Origin: Acanthosoma haemorrhoidale
Taxonomy: Eukaryota > Arthropoda > Insecta > Hemiptera > Acanthosomatidae
NCBI GenBank assembly: GCA_930367205.1
Contig: OV884011.1
Span: 92,613,474 to 92,677,473 of the forward strand
Reading direction: 5' to 3'
Length of the DNA stretch: 64,000 nt
The notes beneath the pieces were generated by a model, which did no database searches, was not told the origin of the DNA, and saw only the letters and a program-made list of their open reading frames with translations. Position 1 is the stretch's first letter. The number at the start of each line of letters is the position of its first letter. Made by a program: the position numbers and the translations under genes. This document shows positions 1-10,790 of this stretch, piece by piece.

Positions 1-1257
1 ATTAACTATTTGATTTGCAATTTTTATTCAATGATCAGTGTAATGAAAAACGAAGCTAACGTTATGCCGCAGATGGGTGACTTAAGTGGAACGGTAAGGA
101 CCCGGAAAGTCGGATGATGTTATAACAAAAACGAGATAGGGTAGAACAGAAGTTAATGAGATGTTACATCGCTCAGAACTAGGCCAACAAGATTAACGGG
201 GGGGGGGGGTTGCGACGCTTCGAGCTAAGGGGGCTTCCTTGTTTGTCATAGCCGTTGTTCTATCTGCAAGAGAACCTGCCGTTTCCTTGGGTCCGAAGAA
301 GAATGGGAAAAGAGTGTGGGAAATCTGTCTGTGGAAGCGGGGACAGAATATAAAGCAGGCCTAGGGAAATGACTGGTAGAAGCCTGTTGGCATAACGCAC
401 ATTTGAGTAAGGCCTCGGTTCAGCACTCAAATCACGTACTTAGCTGGTTAGTGACTTTTGTGTATGCACATCATTTACTCGAGTCATATCGGACAATTCG
501 CAATATGATATTGTATTTGTTACGAATCTTAATTTTTATAATAACAGAAGAAGTAAGTAAGAGGTGAAATCGACTTCTTTTGAATATACAGTAGAACTAC
601 AAGTTCACTGAAGTAAATTTTTTATAATAATAAATAAAACGAAATTCTTTGGTGATTGGTTCGTTCATGTATTTAACATTACTATTAATTTTCTTCAACA
701 AATTTAATATGCGAAATACATTAACATGCACGTATATCAACTATAATTTAAAATTTCCAGAAACTATTTATAAAATTAAAAGAAATGTATAGATTAAGGT
801 ACACAGTTTTAGTTGTTGATTAAATCAGGGATGAGCAACCCACCGCCAACTCGTCCAGTACTTTCTTTTGTTTATCTACTGAACGCATAGTAGGGCCACA
901 AACGTGTGATCCTGTAAACTCATTGGAAAATTGGCAACTGTCAGCAATTGCTAAGGGGGGTAGGGACAGTTTGATAACAGAGGGAATCGTGCGGCACGCT
1001 CTTCTTGATCTAACGATGCATATGATTCAGGTGGCAAAAGACAAAGGAAGCGGCGCACCGTCTGATGTTTTCTTAAAATCAACAGGCACCTGAATTTCCC
1101 CATTTTCACCTAGTATTCCAGCTTACCTATCCCTCCTTTTATGATCAATTTCTTCAAGACTTCTAAGCCCTTTTCCTTCTCTATTACAGTAGGTCTCTAC
1201 CTAATTACGAGTAATAACGTTTTATAACAGAATTATAATAGCTAGTACCAAATAAAT
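1..1257. other. AT-rich stretch without recognisable gene
   Basis: No ORF of useful length and no element family was recognised here. A run of G residues lies near 199-209 and another G-rich patch near 955-962. Base composition is typical of the intergenic DNA in the rest of the window. Confidence 0.5.
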
Positions 1258-1572
1258 AAATACAACTTTATTATGATAAAATTACAATCCACCTGATTGG
1301 GCTATAAGCAATTGTGATAAATGATCTCATTCATACCAATTTACAATTTTCATTCACTCGCTCATTCATACTATATATACCAACAGCCCAGAGGCCCCCC
1401 AAGTACACATGAATGTCACCTCCCTCGCGTGCGAAGGAGGAAGAGGAGTCTTGGGAAGTGCCCAACGCTCCTACGTCAACCACGTCACTGGATACGAGCT
1501 AGTGGCGGCTGACCAAGAGCGCGAGAGCCACAGACGCTCAGGACATGATCAGAGAAACTGGCCATTGCCAGG
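1258..1572 (-). mobile_element. LINE copy A, 3' UTR part (jockey-clade, antisense)
   Basis: The reverse complement matches the 3' end of LINE copy B at 19662-19835: the same serial GAATGAGCGAG-type stretch, the same 'attgcc..gcagattgtaattttat' region and an AATAAA-type signal close to the tail. The copy continues beyond the Polinton at 4603-5060, so this is the 3' portion of one insertion that was later split. It is non-coding. ORFs called across it on the plus strand are shadows. Confidence 0.85.
1567..1572. repeat. Target-site duplication, left copy (GCCAGG)
   Basis: GCCAGG abuts the left end of the Polinton and recurs exactly at 4603-4608. In uninterrupted LINE copies (for example the complement of 19681-19690) the hexamer occurs once, so the duplication arose on insertion. 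Six base pairs is the known Polinton/Maverick duplication length. Confidence 0.9.
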
Positions 1573-1926
1573 AGTAGATGATATTTGGGCGTTCTGGCGC
1601 ACCGATATGGACCAATCAGAGAGCTCCATTTGGCCCCGCCCCTTTACCCCCACCCTACCCCTAGACCACGCCCCCTTACCCCCACCCCTACTAGGCCACG
1701 CCCCTTTACCCTCTCCTCACCCCCTTTTATCCGCCATTTTGTCTTCTAATTCCCAATCTGCTCACCAGATAGCTCTGCATATAACCTTACATCTTTATAA
1801 CCATAACTTTCATCCGCCATTTTGGCCCTTTAATTCCCAATCTCCTCACCAGATAGCGCCTTATATCATAACCTTATCTATATATAACCACACTTGATGA
1901 ACTAAATGACCGCTAGAGTGCGCCAC
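1573..1926 (+). repeat. Polinton left terminal inverted repeat
   Basis: About 354 bp, and nearly identical to the complement of the right end. The outer part has C-rich/GGGGCGTGGCC-type motifs; the inner part has the CCGCCATTTTG and CACCAGATAG motifs. It ends at GAGTGCGCCAC, where the two arms diverge. Confidence 0.88.
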
Positions 1927-2835
1927 CTTTATAACCTTCTTCGTATATAACCTCATAATAATAACAAACAATATGACCACTCTATTTATATCCTTACTAG
2001 TTTATAACCATAACTTTCATCCACCATTTTGGCCCCCCCCACCTCCTTACATAACCGCCATCCCTGAACACCCTTTAATTCCCAATCTCCTCACCAGATA
2101 GCGCCCTGAACACCCTTTAATTCCCAATCTCCTCACCAGATAGCGCCTTATATCATAACCTTACCTATATATAACCACACTTGATGAACTAAATGACCGC
2201 TAGAGTGCGCCACCTTTATAACCTTCTTCATATATAACCTCATAATAATAACAAACAATATGGCCGCTTTATTTATATCCTTACTAGTTTATAACCATAA
2301 CTTTCATCCGCCATTTTGTTCCCCCACCTCCTTACATAACCGCCATCCCTGAACACCCTTTAATTCCCAATCTCCTCACCAGATAGCGCCTTATATCATA
2401 ACCTTACCTATATATAACCACACTTGATGAACTAAATGACCGCTAGAGTGCGCCACCTTTATAACCTTCTTCATATATAACCTCGTAATAATAACAAACA
2501 ATATGGCCGCTCTATTTATATCCTTACTAGTTTATAACCATAACTTTCATCCGCCATTTTGTTCCCCCACCTCCTTACATAACCGCCATCCCTGAACACC
2601 CTTTAATTCCCAATCTCCTCACCAGATAGCGCCTTATATCATAACCTTACCTATATATAACCACACTTGATAAACTAAATGACCGCTAGAGTGCGCCACC
2701 TTTATAACCTTCTTCATATATAACCTCATAATAATAACAAACAATATGGCCACTCTATTTATATCCTTACTAGTTTATAACCATATCGGCCGCCATTTTG
2801 TCTTCTAATTCCCAATCTGCTCACCAGATAGCTCT
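1927..2835. repeat. Subterminal tandem array inside the Polinton, 243-bp period
   Basis: The string CGCCATCCCTGAACA recurs at 2056, 2341 and 2584. The last spacing is 243 bp; the first is 285 bp because a 42-bp segment is itself doubled near 2061-2144. The units also repeat motifs of the inner terminal repeat (CACCAGATAG, CCGCCATTTTG, GACCGCTAGAGTGCGCCAC). Units differ by only a few substitutions, so the amplification is recent. Confidence 0.88.
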
Positions 2836-2849
2836 GGTCTTCAAACATC

Positions 2850-3155
2850 TTGGATCATTTCAAGAAGAAAAAAACTGATGCTGCGAGCGTCACAGAAGAA
2901 AATGATTCGATTCGATTAAAAAATATTGACATCTCACTAACAAAAAGAGGTAAAGTAAAATGCTTGGAAATTGAGCATGCTTATCCATGGACACTATTGT
3001 TGAATGCAAACATCACACCATATATAAAGTTAATATCACCAAATATTATTTTGAAAAAATGCGAATGTATTAAATTGTGTGAACTGTTTGATTATGTTTC
3101 AAAATCATTGACTTTTTTGTACAATGTTATTGAAAAATTTGAGTACAACCAATAA
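2850..3155 (+). CDS. Small Polinton ORF of unknown function (101 aa)
   Basis: An ATG-initiated ORF in the left interior of the Polinton, directly after the tandem array. The protein starts with a basic cluster (KKKK at residues 5-8) and is followed by a mixed polar region. Residues 60-101 are rich in Leu, Ile and Cys (CECIKLC near 71-77). I recognise no domain. An AATAAA lies just after the stop near 3153-3158, so a short transcript could end there. It may be a complete small gene or a fragment of a larger Polinton gene cut by the internal deletion. Position inside the element suggests an element gene rather than a host gene; the function is unknown. Confidence 0.4.
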   Translation: MDHFKKKKTDAASVTEENDSIRLKNIDISLTKRGKVKCLEIEHAYPWTLLLNANITPYIKLISPNIILKKCECIKLCELFDYVSKSLTFLYNVIEKFEYNQ

Positions 3156-3445
3156 AAATATTTTTTTACAACAAATTGTTTTATTTTTAAAATCACATTT
3201 TTTTTTGTTCTATTTATTAATTTAAGGTTTAAAAAACAAAAAAAAAAAAAACACATGTATTTTAACATTTTTATTATTAAATGAGAGGGTACACGTCTCC
3301 TTAAGTAGTATAGACGGACTTAGACTCAAAATTAATAAATATTCACCATTATCAGCATCACGTGGATGTTATATATTTTTACCAAACTCTGTAAAAAACA
3401 AAAAAATGTTGTATAAATGTTAATAATAATGACAATAAGTGTTTC
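3156..3445 (+). pseudogene. Spacer with the decayed 5' start of the Polinton polymerase
   Basis: Poly-A/T-rich DNA (A run near 3237-3252) grades into coding-like sequence from about 3340. In shifted frames it reads as an N-terminal polymerase extension: a 'SPLSASRGCYIFLPNSVKN' stretch, then 'INVNNNDNKCF' just upstream of 3446. One frameshift near 3405 separates the two. These pieces match the order seen in Polinton-type polymerase N-termini as I recall it. Confidence 0.45.
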
Positions 3446-4147
3446 ATGTATGCAATATTAGCTATATTTGTCACAAAAGATCCTCAAAGAATGTCGAAAT
3501 ATCATAACTTAATGACAAAATACGATTTTTCATGTTTAAATTATCCAGTTAACTTACGAGACATAAAACGGTTTGAAAAAATCAATAAAATTTCAATCAA
3601 TTTGTACGCTTTAGATGAAAATAATACAGAGGTCTATCCATTAAAAGTCACTAAACAAGTATTAGCGGACCATAGAGACTTGTTAATTATAGAAGGTAAA
3701 GACAAAGAAAAACATGGTAATCATTATGTTTATATAAAATCATTGTCTAGACTCATTAGTAAACAGATAAATAAACATGAAAAAAAAAATATAATCTGCA
3801 AAAGATGTTTCACAAGATTCGACAATCGAAAAGGTGATGTGGAGATGCACTTAAAAAATCACACGTTCCTATGCGACAACAACAGTCCAGTTCGAGTCGT
3901 GCTACCGATGGATGAACCGTATGTACAATTTAAAAATCCAGAAAGAGGATCGAGAGTAAAGTTTGTCATTTACGGTGACTTTGAAACCATACTTAAACCA
4001 ATTTCAGGAAATAGACCTTCACCCTTCGTTTCCTGGACTGTGCCATATCAGAAACATGATCTTATGTCGTACGGTTTAATTGTTAAAACCGATAGTCCAA
4101 TAATAGAGGAAGATGATAATTCCGATAATGATAGTGGCGCACTCTAG
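3446..4147 (+). pseudogene. Protein-primed family-B DNA polymerase, N-terminal fragment (Polinton type)
   Basis: The open frame has 233 codons; the methionine is internal to the homologous region rather than the natural start. Visible features are 'MYAILAIF', 'YPVNLRDIKRFEKINKISIN', an 'NHYVYIKSLSRLISKQ' block and a Cys/His finger (CKRCFTRF...MHLKNHTFLC, about residues 119-141). The exonuclease I motif YGDFET lies near residues 177-182. The palm-domain polymerase motifs are absent. The frame runs straight into the right terminal repeat, which supplies the last codons (SGAL) and the stop, so the deletion junction lies near 4133. The intact enzyme would replicate the element from a protein primer. 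This fragment cannot polymerise, although exonuclease-type folds could in principle remain. Confidence 0.8.
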
Positions 4148-4602
4148 CGGTCATTTAGTTCATCAAGTGTGGTTATATATAGATAAGGTTATGATATAAG
4201 GCGCAATCTGGTGAGGAGATTGGGAATTAAAGGGCCAAAATGGCGGATGAAAGTTATGGTTATAAAGATGTAAGGTTATATGCAGAGCTATCTGGTGAGC
4301 AGATTGGGAATTAGAAGACAAAATGGCGGATAAAAGGGGGTGAGGAGAGGGTAAAGGGGCGTGGCCTAGTAGGGGGTGGGGGGTAAGGGGCGTGGTCAAA
4401 ATGGCCGTCAAGCCCTGTCATTGGCTGGTTAGGGTAGGGTGGGGGAGGGGTGGGGGTGAGGAGGGGGTAAAGGGGCGTGGCCTAGTAGGGGTGGGGTAAG
4501 GGGGCGTGGCCTAGGGGTAGGGTGGGGGTAAAGGGGCGGTGCCAAATGGAGCTCTCTGATTGGTCCATATCGGTGCGCCAGAACGCCCAAATATCATCTA
4601 CT
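4134..4602 (-). repeat. Polinton right terminal inverted repeat with extra internal segment
   Basis: The complement matches 1573-1926 end to end, but this arm is about 115 bp longer. Extra GC-rich sequence near 4370-4480 contains a second GGGGCGTGGCCTAGTAGG-type block and a unique stretch around 4395-4430. The asymmetry shows that the arms have diverged by local duplication or deletion since insertion, or that the source element had unequal arms. Confidence 0.88.
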
Positions 4603-4608
4603 GCCAGG
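4603..4608. repeat. Target-site duplication, right copy (GCCAGG)
   Basis: Exact copy of the hexamer at 1567-1572, immediately outside the CT terminus. Confidence 0.9.
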
Positions 4609-5060
4609 ACTCCCACTTTCACTTATTTATAGCAGGTCACGAGGGCACTGCCGTTTTAGTCTCCGAGGAGGATTATAGGGATGAGTGGTGCAGTGCAATG
4701 ACTGTGCTAGAGAATTAGGGTGGTTGGATAGGTTACTATGGAATTTTATGAACTTGGAAGGGATGAGTTCAAGAATGTGGGGTATATTCAGATCATTATG
4801 AAGGGTTTTGTTGCTGACGTAATAAGGGACATTTACTATTGTTCTCAGTACTTTTGATTGAAAGGATTGGATGCACTTGATGTTCGACTTTTTTGTAGTC
4901 CCGCATAGCTCTATTCCGTAGTTTATTTTCTATTGAGAGATGGGATGTCCTTCGAAGTCTGTACAGTTGTCCAAAGCGTCTGTTTAGTTCTTGTCTTTTT
5001 AGCGTCGTATGTGGGTTCCATGTCAGTCTTTTGTCGAGATGGAAGCCTAGAAGTACCAAA
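4609..5060 (-). mobile_element. LINE copy A, 5' part (end of ORF2, antisense)
   Basis: Continuation of copy A beyond the Polinton. The complement covers the last part of ORF2 of copy B (from the 'FHLDKRLTWNPHT' region to the stop) with several frameshifts and deletions. It ends near 5060, so the copy is 5'-truncated and never had a functional reverse transcriptase. Confidence 0.85.
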
Positions 5061-5409
5061 TAAGAGTATAATTTTAGTATTAAGTAGGCTGATTCCATGG
5101 GTAACTTTAAGAACTCCTCGCTCTGTTTGCTTCCCTTTTACTAATGAAATAAGGAAGTGTAAATATGTTAAGTAAGGACGAGACGAGCTGATTCACTACA
5201 ATGCTGACACCTTTTCCCCTGGTTATATATTGTTCCGCCACCATGAAATAACCTATTCCATTGTATGATATGATTAATGTAACAGCGCTGAGCCATAAAT
5301 TTCCATTTGTTTATTTATTCAAAATAATTTTTTTTAAGAAACCGTAATTCACTCTGATTTAATTCAATTAACAATCTTGAAACATCTGAAAACTCCTTGA
5401 CCTCCATCT
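5061..5409. other. AT-rich spacer
   Basis: No element or ORF is recognisable. It separates the LINE from the hAT-type relic. Confidence 0.4.
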
Positions 5410-5840
5410 ACTAAAAACAGCGACTGCAGGAGATGATGTGTTTTATGTGATACAAATCGCTGATGATGAAAAAAATGGATCAGGCAAAAATTAGACCGTG
5501 TTTATTCTGATGGGGCTCCTGCCATGATCGGTAAAATGAATTTCTGAATTGCACTACTGGAAAACTATTTGAAAAGAGCTCTAATATCACAGCATCGTTC
5601 ACTGGGAAGCGCCATATCCAAGGGACTAGAATTATCTGTCCAAACCATTTGTCGACTGTATCAACAAAATACAGTCTCCGGAAACTACGCAGCGATGTCT
5701 CAACTTCTGTCTAAAAGAAAATGAAGAACATCCTCACATCTCCTTGAAGACGCTGGCTTTGGGATATCGCTTTTCTGTGTAACATGACTGGCAATCTAAA
5801 CTTGTTTAACATTCGAGTGCAAGGTAAGTCTTATCATTTA
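5410..5840 (+). pseudogene. hAT/ZBED-type transposase relic (GTF2IRD2/ZBED5-like)
   Basis: Fragments in different frames follow the order of this protein group. They are an 'LKTATAGDDVFYVI' block near 5409-5450, 'RVYSDGAPAMIGK' near 5494-5535, a 'NEEHPH' piece near 5723, and 'CNMTGNLNLFNIRVQGK' near 5780-5828. In intact relatives the second block reads CTDGAPAM and the last CDMTGHLN..LQGK. Several stops and frameshifts are present and both ends are missing. The intact family includes hAT-derived transposases and domesticated host proteins; this copy is dead. Superfamily recognition is from memory of these motifs. Confidence 0.6.
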
Positions 5841-8640
5841 CCAATACTGATGTCTCTTTAGTTTCAAATTATCTATTCCTATTCTATTGAGTAAGCATAG
5901 AAAAAAAGAATGGCTCAATGTTGTTTAAATATCCTTTTTTAAGGTGCGAAGGCGGGTGTGAGTGAGGCAGGGAGGGGGGTGGCCTGCTAGAGATTGTGGT
6001 GGTACTGTGATTCTGGTTTACGACCGATAAGGGTTGGCTTAAAAGATCTTGTCGGTATACTGGGAAACTTTCCCCCCCTTATTTCTACTCAATTATTCAA
6101 TCTCGGGATCCCCTCGTTATTGATTCTTCCTTCGACATATTTTTGGGAACATTTTCATGTGGGAATTGTATGATGATGAGGAGCACTCTCTGTTGTGAAG
6201 TCACGTTATAACCGCACTTAATTATGTTATGGTAGGCCCGACTTAGCAGATACCTGTAAACAGCTATATTAGCTGTACTTATGATTTATGGTAAACATCA
6301 CGTGAACACAGTTAAATATATATACCCATCATTTGTATAAATTATAGTTGTGATTACATAATTAATCGAGAGGAATGGCTCAAACCCTGCCCACCTAAAT
6401 GTGGCCGGAAACATAGACCAGTTCTAAGCTTGAAGAGACACTTTGTCGTTTCCTTGACCTCTAACACAACGGTGAAGTTAAGTATTTTTGTTGCAATTAT
6501 AACTATACATATATTTATCAAATTTTCTACTTCCAGTATGATCGTTAATCAGAAATATCACTAGTCCGATCCTGTCTTAGGTCCTCATAGTTACATAATC
6601 GATGCTCATCTCATCTCAGTTTATTTATTTTATAATCCATCTTATTTATTATAAAATATATCAAAGGCTTGTTAGTATTACGCCTTAATGTATCGTGTTT
6701 CAGTTTATATCGGAAGGCTGGCTGTGGGATATTCAAATCAATAAATATACACTCCTGGTCACCCACAATTTATTTTTACACCGTCACAAATTAATCAGAG
6801 TAACAGATCTGATTGGCTTAGAATATGAGTTATAATCTATCTTTACACTTTTTATTTTTAAACTTTTATCCTATTTGATCATTTAATTTATAAGATATTT
6901 GATAATGTTGTTGTTGAGGCTGAAATCGCCCTTGTATAGAATGTATGTTTGTTGTTTCAGAATTGTGTTCGTTTTTATAACGTAATCAGGGTGTGAAATC
7001 ATACTGTGAACAATAAGATAATTTTTATTTGTATGTAGCTTCTTATTTAGTACGGAATGCGAAGCAGTTGTACAGAATGTAATGAACGCTATTTGACGTC
7101 AGCTGCAACCCTTTAAAGCTTTACATCTTAAACGAGCTTCAAAGGACTATGGGCCACATACATTTATCAAAGGTGTCTGAGTTACCCACAGTACGTGAGC
7201 CAGGCTGAGAGAGGAGACCTTTATCTTAGCTCGTGGTTCGGGCCTTGTATGTTAATTATTAAGGTATCTGCCACACAAAATTGCAGGTGCATATTAAGCT
7301 ATTTCACAATTGGTTACAACTGAGGAAAATTTAGTTCGCATTCCATACATATATCCAAGATGTCTTGTAAAGGACCTAAATAATTTTTTTGTTTAATCCA
7401 AATGTTTTAAGTCAACGAACCATACAATGAAAATTCATTTCTAACTTTCAAAGTGGCTGAGAGAGAGAAGCATTAAAAGAAGATAAATTATTATGCATAT
7501 TTGGGTTTGTGCTTTCGCTTAATTAAAGAGACTGAAATTTGAACAATTCCAAGTTTGAACAATGAGTAAAAGAACCTATCATAAATTTAACGCAAATGCA
7601 AACGGTACGAATTGAGAGAGGAATAAAAACTTTCCTGATCAAATAGTTAAAACAAGCCTGAGCAGTGACCCGAGTTGATCACCAGATAGGATCGCGTATT
7701 GTCAATGTATACAATAGCGCTGCCTTATGCATGAAGTTACAGCTCCAAATTCTGAATTAATCAGTACAGATCCTCGTTATCTGCAATCGATCGAAATCAT
7801 ATTACCTTTACTTTACACAGCAGTATTTTTTCCTTTAACCAAATTAACATTAGTTAACCAACTCTAAATTTCTTTTTTCTCAACTGCTCTCCGTTAAGCT
7901 GAAATCCTGCTCCCAAACTGTTACTGTACGATCGTCTTTCAGTTTGCTGTATGTGAGACTCTAGACTCCACTGTGAATGTTTTATTTAATATTTAATAAC
8001 GGTAAGTATGCAAAAAAAAAAAAAAAATAGAATAATTCGGCCCGTCAATTAAATTATCCTCCTTTTTGCATATATGCATTTTTTGATTGTGTGAACAAAG
8101 ATTTTTAGTGAAAAAGATAGTTACAAAAAAAGTATATATTTCTGAGCATAAATAAGGAGTAGTTTATTTATAAGGAAGGAGTAAACCCCTGATTTAAACT
8201 TTGAAGAATAAAATTTAAAATGTTGATGGTATTTCTATTTTTTTTTTACCATTTAGCATTGTTATGCACAACCCTATTCGTGACAGAGAGTATACATAAG
8301 TTAGTAAGTAGAAAGACTAGAAAGGTTACTTTATTTCTGGAAAGATTTTGTGGGGGTCCCACCCTTGAGTTTTAAGTTTAAATGAATTTCATCGGTTTTA
8401 ATATTTCAATTTTGTTTGAACACAACATTTCTTGTGTGTTCGTCTTACTTCGAATGTCATTTTTACTACAATACTAAGACTAATAATATACAATACTAAT
8501 ATAATCGTTAGGTTAGTATCAAGAAACAATACCAGAACCTTCCCTGTTAACAACTAGTTAAGTAAAAACCGTTCTTACTCGATGTACAAGTTTTCTTTTG
8601 ATAAATACACATTTAAGAAATGTGTTTTGTGACAGTGCAA
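5841..8640. other. Long AT-rich intergenic stretch
   Basis: No gene or element family recognised in about 2.8 kb. It contains short homopolymer runs (A run near 8013-8026, T run near 8238-8247) and one purine-rich patch near 5945-5990. Stop codons are dense in all frames. Confidence 0.45.
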
Positions 8641-8641
8641 G

Positions 8642-8935
8642 TCGACATACTGGTCTCTGGACCTACAGCAAGCACCTGACGGGCACTACCCAATAAGAGA
8701 CCACTCGATCCCTGGTCAACTCCACCGCCAACAAGATGGCAGGCAGCTCAGCAGCTCCGTTGGAGCGGGTTGTATGGTCGACATAATGGTCCTTGGCCCA
8801 AAAGCAAGGGCCTGACGCTACTTACCCTAGGCTCAACCCCCCGGTAGTCTCTTACCAGTCCCTAGAACATCTGCACCCCACCAATCATTTTGTACAACCA
8901 TCCTTCAAACAGGTCGCTCCTAGCACAAGGATCCA
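8642..8935 (+). repeat. Diverged tandem duplication, ~134-bp period
   Basis: GTCGACATACTGGTCTCTGG... at 8642 is repeated in diverged form at 8776 (GTCGACATAATGGTCCTTGG...), each followed by AGCA..G..CCTGACG. The segment is much more GC- and CCA-rich than its surroundings and is followed by a 15-base A run at 8991-9005, which suggests an old retroposed unit. No coding function is evident. Confidence 0.45.
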
Positions 8936-9005
8936 CCCATCCCAAATAAGTTCCATTTATTGTTTCTATTTTTTCAAGTTTGAGAGCTTTAAAAAAAAAA
9001 AAAAA

Positions 9006-10790
9006 TTGTGGAAGTGGGGTATTTTATTTTCTAATCTAACTACCACTACTGTTTGACAGCTGATTCGTGGGTCCTACTATGCACAGCTTGCCATGCCTCT
9101 CGTGTCTATAATTGGAATTTTACTGCAATGTCCTATAATATGTTCACTTTAGTTATACAATTTGCATTTATGTACCTGCCATGTATTTTTTGTTAGGGTC
9201 ACTTGATATCGAGAGATAGTACCAGTTTTTAGTTCTTACCAACATAGAGCGCTCGTTTAGAGATTGACTTAAGGTTAAAATTATCTGTTTGAGCAGGAAT
9301 AATATTTTCCCGTCTCCTCTAAATATTTTTGATTAAACTTTCGAGAAATCTATGCTGGATTCATTAGGCTCAGCAATAAGTAAATCTCACTCGCCCATCC
9401 TTGGCACACTGAGTAACATTTTTTGTAACATATTTAAGTTGTAAATATGTTTAAAAATGCTAATACTGATTATTAAAATGATTGGTTATTATGGTTATCG
9501 TTCGATTATATTTGCCATTTGATGAAGATCATAGCAAAGGTGGGTTCGGTGTAGTAAGTGAAGCATACGACCTCAAGGATCCTACTGTGACGCGGCACTG
9601 AAACCAACTAGAGCGTGAGGTGTGTAGTAACAGCCACTAAACTGCCATATCTCAACACTGCCAGCTGAGCATTGAATGATTTTTGCTCATCGTTCAGTTT
9701 GCTTCATTTATCCATGTATTTGATTACGTGCAACAAATACGATCATATCCAGGGAATGAAATTAAATATCTCGCCGTCCTGAACAATTTATGTATTATAA
9801 ATCGTCACTTCAGCGACATTACGAAAAACCTTCAAAATTATTTGTAACAATTTTTATTTAAAATAAATTTGGCTGTGCCAACGATCATGCCTTAAAGTAT
9901 ATACTAATAGGACCTGTTGGATAACTTCATAAACCAATGAAAATTATAAGAATAAATTAGTTAAATGAAAATTGAAACAATTAAAAGAGTGAGTTATTGG
10001 CAAGAATATTGAAACGCCTAAAGATGTGATAGTTCCCACTTACTAACATAATTTTAATTATTTTAGAATGTTAATTTGCTTTTGATTTTAAGAAAATTAT
10101 TTTTACTCAACTATTTTTTTTTTTACACGTATTTTAGCATATTGACTTACCTTCAGAATGGCAGGAAGAAAATAAAACTGAAAGGATATGAGTTGGTTTG
10201 TAGATATACGACATTTACCTCTTAAGTATGTAGATTGAAAAGAAAACCAGATGACATTACAACCTGTTATTGAGGTAAAATCCCCAGAAATTAAAGAATT
10301 AATGTCAGTGCTCTTTATATTTATATAAGTAATGAAGATAAAGAGATATATAAAATTGTAATAATTTACTTAATTTCCCCTATACGACTTATAACAGTAC
10401 GTGATAAACGTCGTTTTTTTAAACTAAAACAGTTTTCACTTGGGAATGCAACGCAACAATTTATGTACCCACATCGAATTGAATGAAGTGAATACAAGTA
10501 TTTCTGTTTCAATTGGTTATGTTGGAATCAGCAGAACCATCTTCTCAAGTAATAAGAACGCTAATGTCCTCATTAAGAGTTAGAGTGCTGTTGTGCTTCT
10601 AAAACTTGCAGATCAGGAATTTCTGAAGAGGGAGAATTTGCAGTAAGGAGAACACACTTATTAGTGGAACGAGACGATATACATACATTTTAAAGGTGGA
10701 TGTATAACATCTCAAAAGAAGTAGTTCAAAGATAGAGGTTTACCCTAGTAACTAGCTAAGATAATTATCAATTTTTACACGAGAAAAAAG
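9006..10790. other. AT-rich intergenic stretch
   Basis: Nothing recognisable. Stops are frequent in all frames. A slightly GC-richer island lies near 9540-9670 but shows no family resemblance. Confidence 0.45.

Larger units (their letters stand above)
1573..4602 (+). mobile_element. Internally deleted Polinton/Maverick element (3.03 kb)
   Basis: The element starts AGTAGATGATATTTGGGCGT and ends with the exact complement, giving AG...CT termini. It has long terminal inverted repeats (1573-1926 and 4134-4602) and a 6-bp target duplication, GCCAGG. These are the established hallmarks of Polintons. Inside are a 243-bp tandem array, a 101-residue ORF and the N-terminal portion of a family-B DNA polymerase. 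Autonomous Polintons are usually around 13-20 kb and carry integrase, packaging ATPase, protease and capsid genes. None of these is present, so this is a non-autonomous deletion derivative. It is inserted in LINE copy A and is therefore younger than that copy. Confidence 0.9.

Noticed and set aside
1321..1897. Plus-strand ORFs across the LINE 3' UTR and Polinton left repeat
   Set aside because: Both intervals are explained as non-coding element ends, and the ORFs cross the insertion junction.
1807..2835. CRISPR-like repeat array
   Set aside because: The repeats are 243 bp, lie inside a eukaryotic transposon and lack short unique spacers.
8793..9056. 87-codon ORF ending in poly-Lys
   Set aside because: It spans the diverged tandem repeat and a poly-A run; the Lys stretch is the A run.
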